From Dichomitus squalens LYAD-421 SS1 (Eukaryota > Basidiomycota > Agaricomycetes > Polyporales > Polyporaceae): 64,000 nucleotides of DNA. How positions within the stretch are numbered: the first letter of the stretch is position 1; each line of letters opens with the position of its first letter. A program made the position numbers and the translations under genes. The DNA is taken from NCBI RefSeq assembly GCF_000275845.1, contig NW_006766885.1, positions 1,186,798 to 1,250,797 of the forward strand, written 5' to 3'. This document shows positions 10,422 through 21,103 of the stretch, in pieces. Under the pieces are notes generated by a model. It had not been told where the DNA came from. It made no database searches and worked only from the letters and a program-made list of their open reading frames with translations.

Positions 10422-11791
10422 TCATCGCGACGTCTTGACACAAGCGTCGTCTTCGTCTCCTTCAGGACAATCGGACAAGTTCGACGCCTTCATTAGAGTC
10501 GAAGGATCCTCAAGGACGGACGACTGCCCGCTCGGCATGACCTCGGGATCTGCGAGGAGTTCCCCTACGCCGGCGGCGGCACCGATGACTGTGCATGCCA
10601 CACCGTCACACCTCTGATTCGTACCCGAATCGCCACTCGAGTTCGCAGTCCCATCTGATCCGTTTCGCTGAGTCGTGCCGGACAAGGAGCCGTTGTCGTC
10701 GCCGTCTCCACCTCCATCGCCCGAAGCACCGTTGCCTTGAGTGGCAGGAGAGCCGCCAGCCGATCCTGTGGTACCAGAGCCATTCTGTGTAACGGTGCCG
10801 GAAGGATCGCCTCCGTTGCCACTTGTGCCGCGACCATTCCCTCCAAGTCCAGCCACCGTTGGAGTAGTTCCTGCGCCTGTGTCGCCCGGAGTTGAAGGAC
10901 CGCCAGAGCCGGAAGGGTTCGCTGAGGTGCCAGAGTTTCCAGTCCCAGTTGAACCAGAGTTGCCGGTTCCAGTTGTTGCCCCAGTACCGTCGCCAGACCC
11001 AGCAGTCGGAGAGGCTCCGTTTCCGCTTGGAGCGGGCGTGTTGGTGCCGAGGCTACCTTGGGCAGTCGGGTAGCCTTGTGGTGCGTTCGGGTAGCCATGC
11101 ACTCCATCGGGGAAGCCTTGCACCGAACCAGCCGACTGGGGATAGCCAGACTCGAAGCCAGGCTCAGCACCGAAACCAAGACCAGAGCTCGGATAAGAGT
11201 TGCCAGCGACATTGCCTTGGTCCGAAGGCGCATATCCGCCAAACGACGTTCCGGTGTAAGCGCCAGGTTGGCCGTGCCCGCTCGCACCGTTGTTCGCGTT
11301 GGTACCTCCCGGGGAAGCAGGCCCATTCCCAACTCCGCCTACGCCTGTGCCTCTGCCACTGCCGATGGAGCCTCGACCTGGCTGGCCACTAGTTGTACCA
11401 CCGTCCTTGGACTGGTCCCCTTGGCCGCAATCTGGAAGTATATCGTTCACTACTCCTTGTAGATCCGAGGCATCGGGACCGGATAGGTCTGTGACGGACG
11501 GCAAATTTACCTGCCGGCCAAGGGTACTGCAGAGCATCGGGTTGACAAGCTTTCGATGTAGAAGAGCAGTTAACAAATTCACCAAGGTCAGCAAAAGCAT
11601 TGTTGAGACGCACAGACAAGACGTACTTTGAGTACAGGATTGCTTATGAGATCTAAGTTATTAGGTCGCGACGATGCAACGCGGGGCACGTCCGCGATGG
11701 ATCCCACGGGTGGTTGAGGTACAGGTGCGCCACGTAAGGGAGCGACGAGTATCGCAAGCTGCGTGAAAACGAGCAATGAATGCAAAGCCAT
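10422..11791 (-). CDS. Secreted Gly/Ser/Thr-rich low-complexity protein
   Basis: Two exons (11791-11627 and 11549-10422, intron 77 nt) give 430 residues. It starts with a signal peptide (MALHSLLVFTQLAILVAPLRG, cut likely before APVPQPP). After a short region with two Cys (NPMLCSTLGRQ and ILPDCGQG) comes about 230 residues of Gly, Ser, Thr, Asn and Pro, including a GYP-type stretch (GYPNAPQGYPTAQG) and GTG/NSG-type imperfect repeats. The C-terminus regains two Cys pairs (QRCDGVACTV and SDCPEGDEDDACV). No enzyme domain is seen. Composition and secretion suggest a structural wall, hyphal-sheath or adhesive protein. Function is unknown and repeat length could vary between strains. Confidence 0.7.
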
Positions 11792-14700
11792 GTCAAAGGA
11801 GTGTGAGCTAAGGAACGACGTTGGACTGCAGCGATTGCGGTGGATAGTGATGCTTATGCAAGTAGAACGAAAGCAAAATGGGAGCGGCGGGCAGTCCAAA
11901 ATGAGCTGCTCGCGGCTCCCCTTATGTGACCTGCTGTTGCGGCGAACACGAACCTCTTTGTGTCGTCACCTGAGGAGGCTGGCTGCGACTTCACTTCACT
12001 ATCCGGGACAGCCGCTGCCGGAGTCAGCGTCGATCGATCGAGCGTGAAAGGTCGAGCTTAGGACTGCTTCGGATTCTGACATTGCTAGAGGCAAAGTGCG
12101 ACATGACCTTGAATTCTTGCGTAAGTGCCGATTTTGACATAGACGTACGCCCTAGTAAATGACGGGATCTAAATCAGCGAAATTGCTAGAGCTTGCCATG
12201 CGCGCAGTGCAAAAGGGCGCCATATGGCGCTGAGTCTTTGGTATCCTGTGCTTCTCAACTGTATCCTGACGTCTCGGTGAGGGGACCACAGTGAACGGGC
12301 AACGATCAATCTGACCCCTGGTAAGCACATAAATCAGGTATATATAATAGCAGGAATGAGCGGTTTGACGTTTGCACCAGTTATGGGCCTCGACGTCTGC
12401 GAGCCGAACTTGGTGCCGAATAGGGAAACCCAATCGTGACAGGAATGGAACTAGAACTCGAGTACGCCCGGATCTTACTACAGTAAGTGAAGGTATGTCA
12501 CGCAACATACGGAGACGACGCACCTTATGTGAAGAATGGCTGCGAGACGACCTGACATCATCTCACCAGTACACCCCCGCTAAGCGCGCAGAGATGTGCA
12601 CCTACTACTACGTCTTGCAAACAGAGCACTCGGCTAAGACCTCAGCTTGCGTGTATGACTTGCCATGAGGCGCGGTTGTGGCGACTGATGCGGTCGGAAA
12701 GAAGAGACTTGCAGGGCCGGTTGTGCGAAACATGCGTGTAGAGGCATACTTGGGCGAGGCCTGTAAAGGAGACATTGCCGTCTCACTACTATCACAGACT
12801 ATAGTCAGCAAGAGGTCATCCCAATCCCAGGAACAGAGGAATAGAGATGTGGAGAGGTAAAAGCAAGGAGAAGAGGTGTTGTTGCGATATGCCTGGGGCT
12901 TTATGCTCAGCAAGAGCGTGGAGTTATGTGATGTATAGTGGTGAAGTGGCGTCGGTCAACAAGATGCGACCTTTTTTGCGCTAGCATCTCCTCCGTATTG
13001 CGGCGAAAGCTATGTCTAGAATGTATGTATGTTTGAAGGCAGCTAGATTCCAACAGTGATTGAATGGCGATCGAATGTATCTGCTGACTGTTGGCTGCCG
13101 ATATATGCCAGAAGTCGTCGTGTCCGATGCTCGTCTGCCACCTTTGGTCCGACGCGAGAGTATGATTGGTGAGAATGTGCGGACGCAGACGAACGCCGGA
13201 AAGGGCTGACCGGCTTTGCCCAGTTTGCCATGGATGCCTAATACACCGGGGGCATCAACGTCTGTGGCACATCGTGTCCCATCGCAATTCCACCGTGATC
13301 AGAGTCACTGTAGGATCATTACCTGGTTGGTCGTCCCGCCGTATGGAAAAGTTAGTCAAACTATGTTATATGCTAATGCCATTCGTTGTGTAGGGTTCGG
13401 CTGGTGTGAGACAAGGGTGGGATGCGGAGAGGCAATATGATTGTCTCAACGAGGTCATGATGCCTCTACGATGAGACACGTTGTCCTACATGTTCAACGC
13501 CCCGGTGTTACATACTTGGATGCGTATTCGCACCGTACACAGCCGTCGGCGGTTACACGGGCCACCTTGGTGCCTCAGAGAACCACAGGATTTGAGGCAG
13601 CGTTTAGACCACAGCGCTGCTTGGTAGACGGTTAGACCTATGTTGGGATATTCCGGCCGGTCGGCGATCCTAGACCTATGATGATCGCTGTGAAAGCCCT
13701 CTAATCCCCACGGCAACTGCGACCGACCGCATGCACTACAGTCAAAATGGAGCATCAAACTCAGTCAACGGGCAGAGACACCGAAGCAACGAACGCACCT
13801 TCCACAGTAGGACAGGAACCACTTGCGCGGAAGCGCGGCTGTCGGACGCCTGTCTGCATCAATATCAGTCTTCGTGTCGCATAGGATGTCAGCGCGTCGA
13901 TATGTCCCCCAGTCAGTGTCGTCGATGCCGCATATGTCGTCCCTCCTCGGCAAAGCGCACAACGCTCGAGCTGCTGTGGAGACGCCGAAAGTCGAGTATC
14001 ACAGCCGTATTGCAATCCTGCGGCACAGGAAAGTGCGCTACAGCTACGAGCGCCGGATTGGAAACAAGGTGAGCGAGACCGAAGTGGGAACCACGCGGTG
14101 GGAGCACAGTGACGGATGGACGACAGTTGCTGACATTGCCGGGTTCCTGAGAATCATTGGGGCGTTGATGTACTGTGTGTCCTGCAGTCCTGGATCTTGG
14201 CGGACTACGGATATGTATGTGGCCGCTCGTGGCGGTCTGCGGAGGATGGAGGTGACATGACGGACTGGATGTGCGGCCTGTTCGCGATGGCGTGGCATCG
14301 CGGTGGGCGCATCACCCGCAGCGAGGGTGAGTTGGTCGCAGCCGGCCCGCGAGATCTCATCGCAGACAATTCCATTGATCTTCACTGGTCATCGAATCCG
14401 CGAGGGCGTTTTTACCTAGAACCGTCAGGTCCAACGGCGCTGGCATCTCACCACTCCGATCACACGAGCGCTGGCGACGTCGTGATCAAACGGATTCCAA
14501 CAACGAGGGATTGAGTTAGTACAGCAAAGCACGCTTACCACGCCGATCCATCTAGCCGAGAGACAGATCGGGAGATTAGGCGGCTGCAGGTCCATACGGT
14601 CCTGTCGGTACAAAACATATCAAGGACCGCAAGCCAGCGAAGATAGACATGCATACTGACTACCATTGCGCATTCTAGCGCTTGGGATGGAAGGCGGTCG

Positions 14701-17700
14701 GTGAGTCATCACTCGCCTCAGCGGCGATGTTACTTGTCCGTTGATGATTCGAGGCGAACTTCGGCCACAATGTCAGGCCGATGCTACTACGAAAGAGCAC
14801 CCAGAGTTGTGCAACGCTTGCGCAACCTCAGGCTCCGTCTGATCTGATACAATCAACAATGCAAAAGCACTGGCAATGTCGCGAGTGCTCACCGGATGTG
14901 TGGCAAGCTGAGTTGTGGCCTCGGTCCACGACTTCTCGGTCCAGCGTGGGACCGCAAAACGTCCTTCGATCGGTCCCCAGATGCCACCTACGTCCCCAAA
15001 AGTGTGAGATTAGACGGTGGTACATTCACGGCGAATGCGTGGGTCAACCGGTCACGTCCCACGGCTAACTATGCAAGTTCGTCAGCAATCCCTTATTATA
15101 TGTATGCTACGACGTCACGCTGCGAACGTGACACGCGGATGTACATAAGCTATGTCCACGTGCCTAGGAAATGCCGCAAAATGCTTGTGTAGACCAGGAG
15201 ATGAAGCCAATCAACTCATGCCGAGGATTGAACGATATAGTGTGGAACTGCGAGCTAGCGTCAAGAACGGGAGACATTTCTTGTGCCCTTGAAGACGGAA
15301 ACGGTGACATACCTGCTGCCAGCGGCGGATCATCGCAACGACATCTTGGCTATGTTCGTGCACCCAACAAGCACAGTAGCGCCAAGAAACAGAATACGCA
15401 GAAGCAGCGGCCGCCCAGCTAAGCGAGTTGACAGCTGTGGGAGGCTGCAGGTCCGGCAGGCCGTTTTTACTCGGTGCTGTGGACGCGAAGACATCGATCT
15501 TGGTGACGCGCCGCCTTCAAGCTCCTTCGGCTCCAATTTGGATTTCGGTAGCGTAGCGAGACGGTTGCATGCGGGCACGCGGCGCATGGCCACGAGTATG
15601 TAAGGGCGATGTCTGACCATCAGCAACAGCGGCGTCATGCCGTGACCTTCCTTCAAGGACACGCCTTGCGGCCACACGCTTGGGCGCCGCCGTATAGGAA
15701 CGTCGAGCTTGTCACGGTACGACCTGTGCGACTTGAAATTGTGCTTGCTCGGTCCTAGGAACTGCTTGAAATTGCATGGGATAGGACGGCGACCGGGGGA
15801 TGCTAGTCCGGATATTTTGGGCAGCGAGCATTGTCACGCCCTACGACAGCCGACTTCTACACCCCCCTTGTGGAGAGCTCTCGGATGAATGGTAGAACTT
15901 TATGGCGTGGTGGATCTAGACGCCATGCCCCTCGGTCCGGGTGCGATCTGCAGCACGGAGTCAGGATACACAAAAGCGCTGCGCACCTAGACGTGGGGGC
16001 AGTACTCTTGAGCCAAAGCAGTATGTGTCAGGCCACCGCTCGAAACGATTAATTGGCTTGCGGTTGACGAGCGGCACAGTACTCGGAGGATAATCACGGG
16101 GCGATTCTGGAAACAGGAAAGTGCATTCAACATTCGCTAGACACCCGCAGCCTGCAGATGTATATGTGCATGACACATCAGCCACTTCGAGTGCAATTGC
16201 TGCGTATCAGGATCGATTGACGAGTACAATCATTAATAGGGTTAGGTCGGACTCACTGTCTCGCCGCCATAGCGGTACAACCGTACAATTCGTGCTGTAC
16301 CAAGCCATCCTAGGACGGTCGAGACGGCGCAGCGAGTTGCGAGCGAGGCGCCATTGTCGTACTGATAGTGGGCGCACCCGAGGTAATTTGAATACGGCGC
16401 GTAAGAGCGCGTCAGCAGTCAGAACGAAGACGCGCATCCGATCCAAACAGGGCCTGTAGGACCGATCATATTCAAGCTCGTACGTGTGCTTCTTGTCGGC
16501 TAAGTGTATTGGGGATGAGTCAGACCGTCAGAGGACGCTTGGACGAGCGAGGTACAGAAGACGCAACTTCGCGCCACGGAAGATCTGCGCTGTGACACAA
16601 ATCCGTCCAGATCGTGGTTCCCGACGGTCAAATTCGACGGACGGTCGTCTGAAAGGTGTCTACTCAGGGATCAGCATTTCATCTGTCTCCAGATTGCAGA
16701 CAAGTAGAATTGGGAAGAGGATTGCCAACCAGCGATTCGCGCGGAGACAGGCATCTGTGCCGCTGATAGGGTTGACAGGAGACACAGCAGGGAGTAATGG
16801 TAGGCAGAGTCACGGACTGGAGATATAACTCACACACCCCCGGCGTCGGTCACAGACAGGTGTCAGACCGGCATCCGACCGGAGGTAGAGGTTGGAAGTC
16901 CTAGTCGGCGTTGGAGGGGAGATCGCACGACTGTCGCCGAGCGCCGCGGGCGCAAAGAAGGTGCATAGGAAAGCTTGAAACTGATCGCATCGGCGACCCC
17001 GCTAGCGACGAGAATGGAACTCGGTCCTCCGGCGATTGTCTGTTACATAGTATGTAGCGATAAGGGCAGCCCCTTGTCTTCAAATGGCGGTTCTCTTTGG
17101 ACGTATGCATTCGCAGGCCCTGGCTCGGTAATGTGCCGATTGCAAACGGAAGTTGTGTCCAATTGGATCAGCGTAATCAAATACACCGGTGATATTTCAG
17201 ATGAAGGTCGAGTCCACGACGCCTCGCGGCACCGGCCCCTGTCTCTCAGACATAACGCCGGACGCGTGGCCGCAGGTCGCTCATCACGCACTGGATGGAT
17301 ATGTAGCTTGTAACAGCGTGATCTTTGGCGAGATGCGGCGCAGCGTAAGCGGGCTGCGGTGCCAGGGGATCGTGAGACCGGGGTGTGTAGATCGCCTCGT
17401 CAAATTCGAGCTTGAGCCAGATTGCCGCAATGGTGGGGAGTAATCAAGGTTACGCAAGACAGGGGATTAATAGGACCGTGACGGTGATCAGGAGGCAAAA
17501 ACTGGCACAGCAATCAATGGAGATGGGTCCGAGGATACTGAAAAACGGCGCCCACGGCCGGGCGAGTGATGCACCCTGATGGCGAAGGACAAGCACCTCA
17601 ACCGCGCTCACGACAGCCCACGGACTTGGTATCAAACATTTCCATTGACTATTTGACGCCACAAGTCAAATACAGTTCCATGCCTCCGCCCAGCCCCTTC

Positions 17701-17786
17701 AAAGCCCCTGGCCTCCCCCGCTCCGACCATCCCATCCCCCGCGAATACCCCGTCCCACCGCTGCTACTGAACACTAGTACAAGAGT
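11792..17786. other. Gene-poor 6 kb stretch
   Basis: I found no believable gene. The longest open frames are about 100-145 codons, occur on both strands, overlap one another and lack domain-like content. The 5' part (to about 12.1 kb) should carry the promoter of the secreted protein, and the 3' part (about 17.5 kb on) that of the bZIP gene. No terminal repeats, long tandem repeats or reverse transcriptase motifs were noticed by eye. Decayed repeat or pseudogene DNA is the likeliest content. Confidence 0.55.
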
Positions 17787-18700
17787 ATGACCCGTGGACG
17801 CCGAAAGGACATGACCATACCCCCTTCGCGTGCCCTTCTCCAGCAGCGAGATTATCGAGCACGCAAGGCACAGTATGTCGCCGACCTCGAAGTTCGTGTA
17901 AAGAAAGCCGAAGACGAGAACGTCCTCCTTCGCAAGGAGATCGATGCCCTCCAAGCCAAGCTCAAAGCCGCTACGCCTCTCCAGGCGCAATCTCCATACG
18001 GCCCTGAAGTGGTACGTGCATACGTTATTGGGCTTGTTTGTCGCCCCCCCCCGTGCCCGGGGGCATAAGCATTCAAGTGTCTGACTCGCGCGCTCTCTTC
18101 CGCCAGGCCGCAGCCTCCTCAGATCTCATGCACCACCTCACTGTCGCGGCTGCCTCTATCACACGATTTCAGCAGCTCGCATTCTACCCAGGCCCTGCCG
18201 GCACGGGCCCTGCGCCCCATGTTAACCGCACGCCGATCACCCTTGCCACCCCGACGTACACTCCGTCGCCCGTTGCGCCGCCGCACGCGCACAAACTCAG
18301 CGTCTCGCCACGCATCGAGCTGCCGCCACTCGCACTGTCGCCACCGCACCACCGTCACCGCTCCGCGGAACGCGAACGAGAACTCGAACGAGAGCGGCAA
18401 TACCGCGAGCCGCTCCCTTCGGTGTATCCCCACCGCTCGCTTCCCGCCACCGTCATGGGGCCCGCCCCCGGCCAACAGGCTGCGCGGTTCCCTGCCCCCA
18501 GCGATCCGGACTGTTGCGAAGGTTACGTGGACTGTCGCGGCCTGGTACAGGAAGACGATGAGTCGATGGACGAAGACGAAGACAGCCGGTCCGGGTCTCG
18601 GGCACGGTTCACGCAGCGCATGTCCGACGTGAGATCCACAACGTCGTCTTCGTCGGGCCCGGAAGATAGCGGTTCTTCCCATACGGCCGGCTCACGATGA
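17787..18700 (+). CDS. Yap/Pap1-like bZIP transcription factor
   Basis: Two exons (17787-18011, 18107-18700) give 272 residues. The start MTRGRRKDMTIPPSRA leads directly into the basic region ALLQQRDYRARKAQYVADLE and a leucine zipper with heptad hydrophobics (LEVRV, ENVLLRKEI, LQAKL). This type of fungal factor binds DNA as a dimer in the nucleus. The basic region is odd: the bZIP-invariant Asn is Ala, and the following pair is Gln-Gln, although the Yap-type Q-R-x-F/Y-R pattern is kept. Downstream are HHLTVAAASITRFQQLAF, a Pro/His-rich linker, an acidic run (QEDDESMDEDEDS) and a Ser-rich tail. The C-terminal segment has one Cys pair (PDCCEGYVDCRG) rather than a clear Yap1 redox domain. Targets cannot be inferred. 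Confidence 0.85.
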
Positions 18701-19214
18701 CTCAGTTTCTGTGCTAACGCTCGCGCCCACGAAGCTATACTGGTATGTTGTGGCCCTTTTGGAATTCCACGGCGTAGCTGATTCGCGTCTTTCTTCGGCA
18801 TCTGCAGGATATGTTGTATGCATATGACCCATCTCGTCGGACTTGTTCACAGTACTCTCTACCATGATGTGTTACCTTATTATATCCCCGTCTGCCACGA
18901 TGTATCACCTAATCTCTGCTGTATAACATAGTTTTTTACGATTAGGAATCCGTCTCAGGATTATGACATCCCTGACATTGTTGTCTTCTTGCTTTCGAAA
19001 TCACTTCGCTGTCATTTTCGTTCCTTCAGACCGTGTGTCAGGATCATATGAATGATACGACATTGATGATGTTGATGAGGACGGTTCGGGACTTTTTAGT
19101 CGAATGTATTATGGACTCGAGGCATCGGCAGGATGCCCCACTCTTCCCAGCGTGGTGTTACCGCAACAACCTGACTTCTCCAACCCCGGATACGTCCCTG
19201 CTTTCAAACCGGCT
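18701..19214. other. Convergent 3' intergenic region
   Basis: About 510 bp, AT-richer than its neighbours, between two convergent genes. It should hold both 3' UTRs; nothing else is seen. Confidence 0.5.
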
Positions 19215-20138
19215 TTAGGAAATCGGGGTCACTGCCTCTTTCAAATTCCGAGCCCTCTCCGCGTAGTCCCACCGATCCAAGCCGCCGAAATCGATAGTCA
19301 TCGCGCCTGTCGCCAGATTGACCTGCAGCTCACAGATGTGACTGACCCGTGCGCGCCAACTGTCGCCGCTGCACGCCGAGGCCGAACATGCAACATGTAT
19401 ATTCAGCACGCGGGTTCCACGGTCATCAGAACAACCCGGTTCGACGCGGGAGATGAGAAGGAGGACTGACGTTGCCGTGCCGTACATCGCGGCGCCCTTC
19501 TGGCTCACCAGCCGGACGCATTGGTCCTGGTTCGACTTGTCGTCATACACCCAGACCGTCTTCCCGCTGTATACTTCTTGCCAGCCATCGTGGTCGACGA
19601 GCCGGTTCGGCGGCCGGATGCGTTTCGTACCTGCGGGTGGCGCGGGAGCGCGCCGAACGTCCACGTCGTTGAGGAGACGAAGCGCGGTCAGATTCGAGAT
19701 GCCCGTCAGCCTGGCGCGTTCGTCTGGGGATGTCGCATTGACTACGAAGAAAACCGGGCTCGCCGCCCCTTCGCCGCCGTCGCCTTCCTCGCCGTCTGCG
19801 TCTTCGTCATCCATCGCCGAGTCTCCTTCAGCATCGGTCGAGGATGATGCTGCGCCGTGGGCGGCGGATGGGCCTTCGCTTGCGCCTGTCGTGTTCTCGT
19901 CGGGGAGGTCCGCCGGAGGCTCAGATGCGAATTCAGCTTCGGCGTCTTGCAGCCGAGCGTAGAAGGCCTGCCAGGCACCTTCGTTCGTGTAGTCTGTGCG
20001 CAGAAGGATTCCGAGCCCGGGTGTGTTGTCGGATATGTCGTCTAGCGGATCGTCGTCCGTGGCAAAATCAGCGTCTTCCACGCTTTCTGCAGAAAGAGGA
20101 CTTTGACTGATCTGCACGAGATGACGCGTGTAAACCAA
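19215..20138 (-). CDS. Conserved acidic protein of unknown function
   Basis: The frame has an acidic N-terminal half (SVEDADFATDDDPLDD, DSAMDDEDADGEEGDGGEGA) and a structured C-terminal half: PVFFVVNATSPDERARLTGI, SNLTALRLLNDVDVR, NRLVDHDGWQEVYSGKTVWV, SHICELQVNLATGAMTI, DFGGLDRWDYAERARNL. An intron with GTCAGT donor lies at about 19364-19470, joining YGTAT to GDSWRARVSH. I do not recognise the family; the well-formed second half suggests a conserved fungal protein. No signal peptide or membrane segment. The 5' end is uncertain: the frame is open to 20138, and an upstream exon between 20140 and 20580 is possible. Confidence 0.5.
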   Translation of the reverse strand: MVYTRHLVQISQSPLSAESVEDADFATDDDPLDDISDNTPGLGILLRTDYTNEGAWQAFYARLQDAEAEFASEPPADLPDENTTGASEGPSAAHGAASSSTDAEGDSAMDDEDADGEEGDGGEGAASPVFFVVNATSPDERARLTGISNLTALRLLNDVDVRRAPAPPAGTKRIRPPNRLVDHDGWQEVYSGKTVWVYDDKSNQDQCVRLVSQKGAAMYGTATSVLLLISRVEPGCSDDRGTRVLNIHVACSASACSGDSWRARVSHICELQVNLATGAMTIDFGGLDRWDYAERARNLKEAVTPIS

Positions 20139-21103
20139 AGCTCGTTTTTGAGACTGGATGGGACGGAGAAGCGGCGGCTCACCGATGCAAGATATGACGT
20201 CTTGTGTTCAGGTGAGAGGGTCCAGAACGCTTCTGCCACCCTGAGCCGCCACCTGCGTCTGCCCTCGCCTGGATAGCGCGCCTTGGTAGCCCCATAATGT
20301 TCCTGCGCGTGGACGGACGCGATCAGCGCGCCGGACCGCTTTGGCGACAACACAGGGCTTGTGGCTGCTGACCACTAGGAAAGGTGCGAGGCTAGGTTCA
20401 TTTTCTTCCGTCTTGGATGGCTCCATGTGACTGTTGGTGCTGCACAGATGTACAACAAGTGCGAAGAAGAGGGCAAGCAGAAGTGATCGGGGTGCTGTAT
20501 GAGGAGAGGTTGGCGGCAAATTGATTTTGTGGCACTTGGCGTCAGCATTGGCGCTGGCAACGGTCAGGGTCATGCGCCCACATCCTCCACCGGATTAGGT
20601 ATCCACAGTGTTTACCTACCGCTGGCTGCCGCCTCTGCAAGGGCATCGTGACCGTAGCAATGTCCCCCGCGTTGTTGCAACCGACGGCATGCTCCGAAAA
20701 TACTCCCATGTGGTTGCGGTAGGTTTTCTCTCTGTTCGGTCGAAAAAACAGGACACCAACGTTGCTTCACCAGTTCGCCCTGCATGCAGCCGAGGACACG
20801 TCGTGCCGAACTGAACTTTGAGTTGCTCCTCCCCACGGTCGCACGTTTAGCTCATTGTGAGCTCTGTGATCGACGCAACCCCAAACTTCTGGGGACTTTG
20901 AGCGTGCGCTGATCCAGCCGGCCCGTCAGCAGCAAGCATATGAGATCACGCGGGGTCAGGCTAGCTCATCCCTCTTTCCCATCAAATGCGTAGACTCCTG
21001 GGGCCCCGCACTCCGCTGCTGGTATATAGATCAACTTTCGCGAATTTGCCTTATCGTGCTGCCACCACCTCCCTTTGTCTCCCTCACCATCCGCCACGCT
21101 GCG
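20139..21103. other. Divergent intergenic region
   Basis: Holds the possible 5' exon(s) of the acidic protein gene on the minus strand and, further right, the promoter of the sugar permease on the plus strand. No repeat recognised. Confidence 0.4.
21023..21028 (+). promoter_or_regulatory. TATA box of the sugar permease
   Basis: TATATA about 76 bp before the permease ATG at 21104, in an otherwise GC-rich context. Confidence 0.4.

Noticed and set aside
16237..16246. TAGGGTTAGG, telomere-like word
   Set aside because: Only one and a half units, inside an intergenic region; expected by chance and no array follows.
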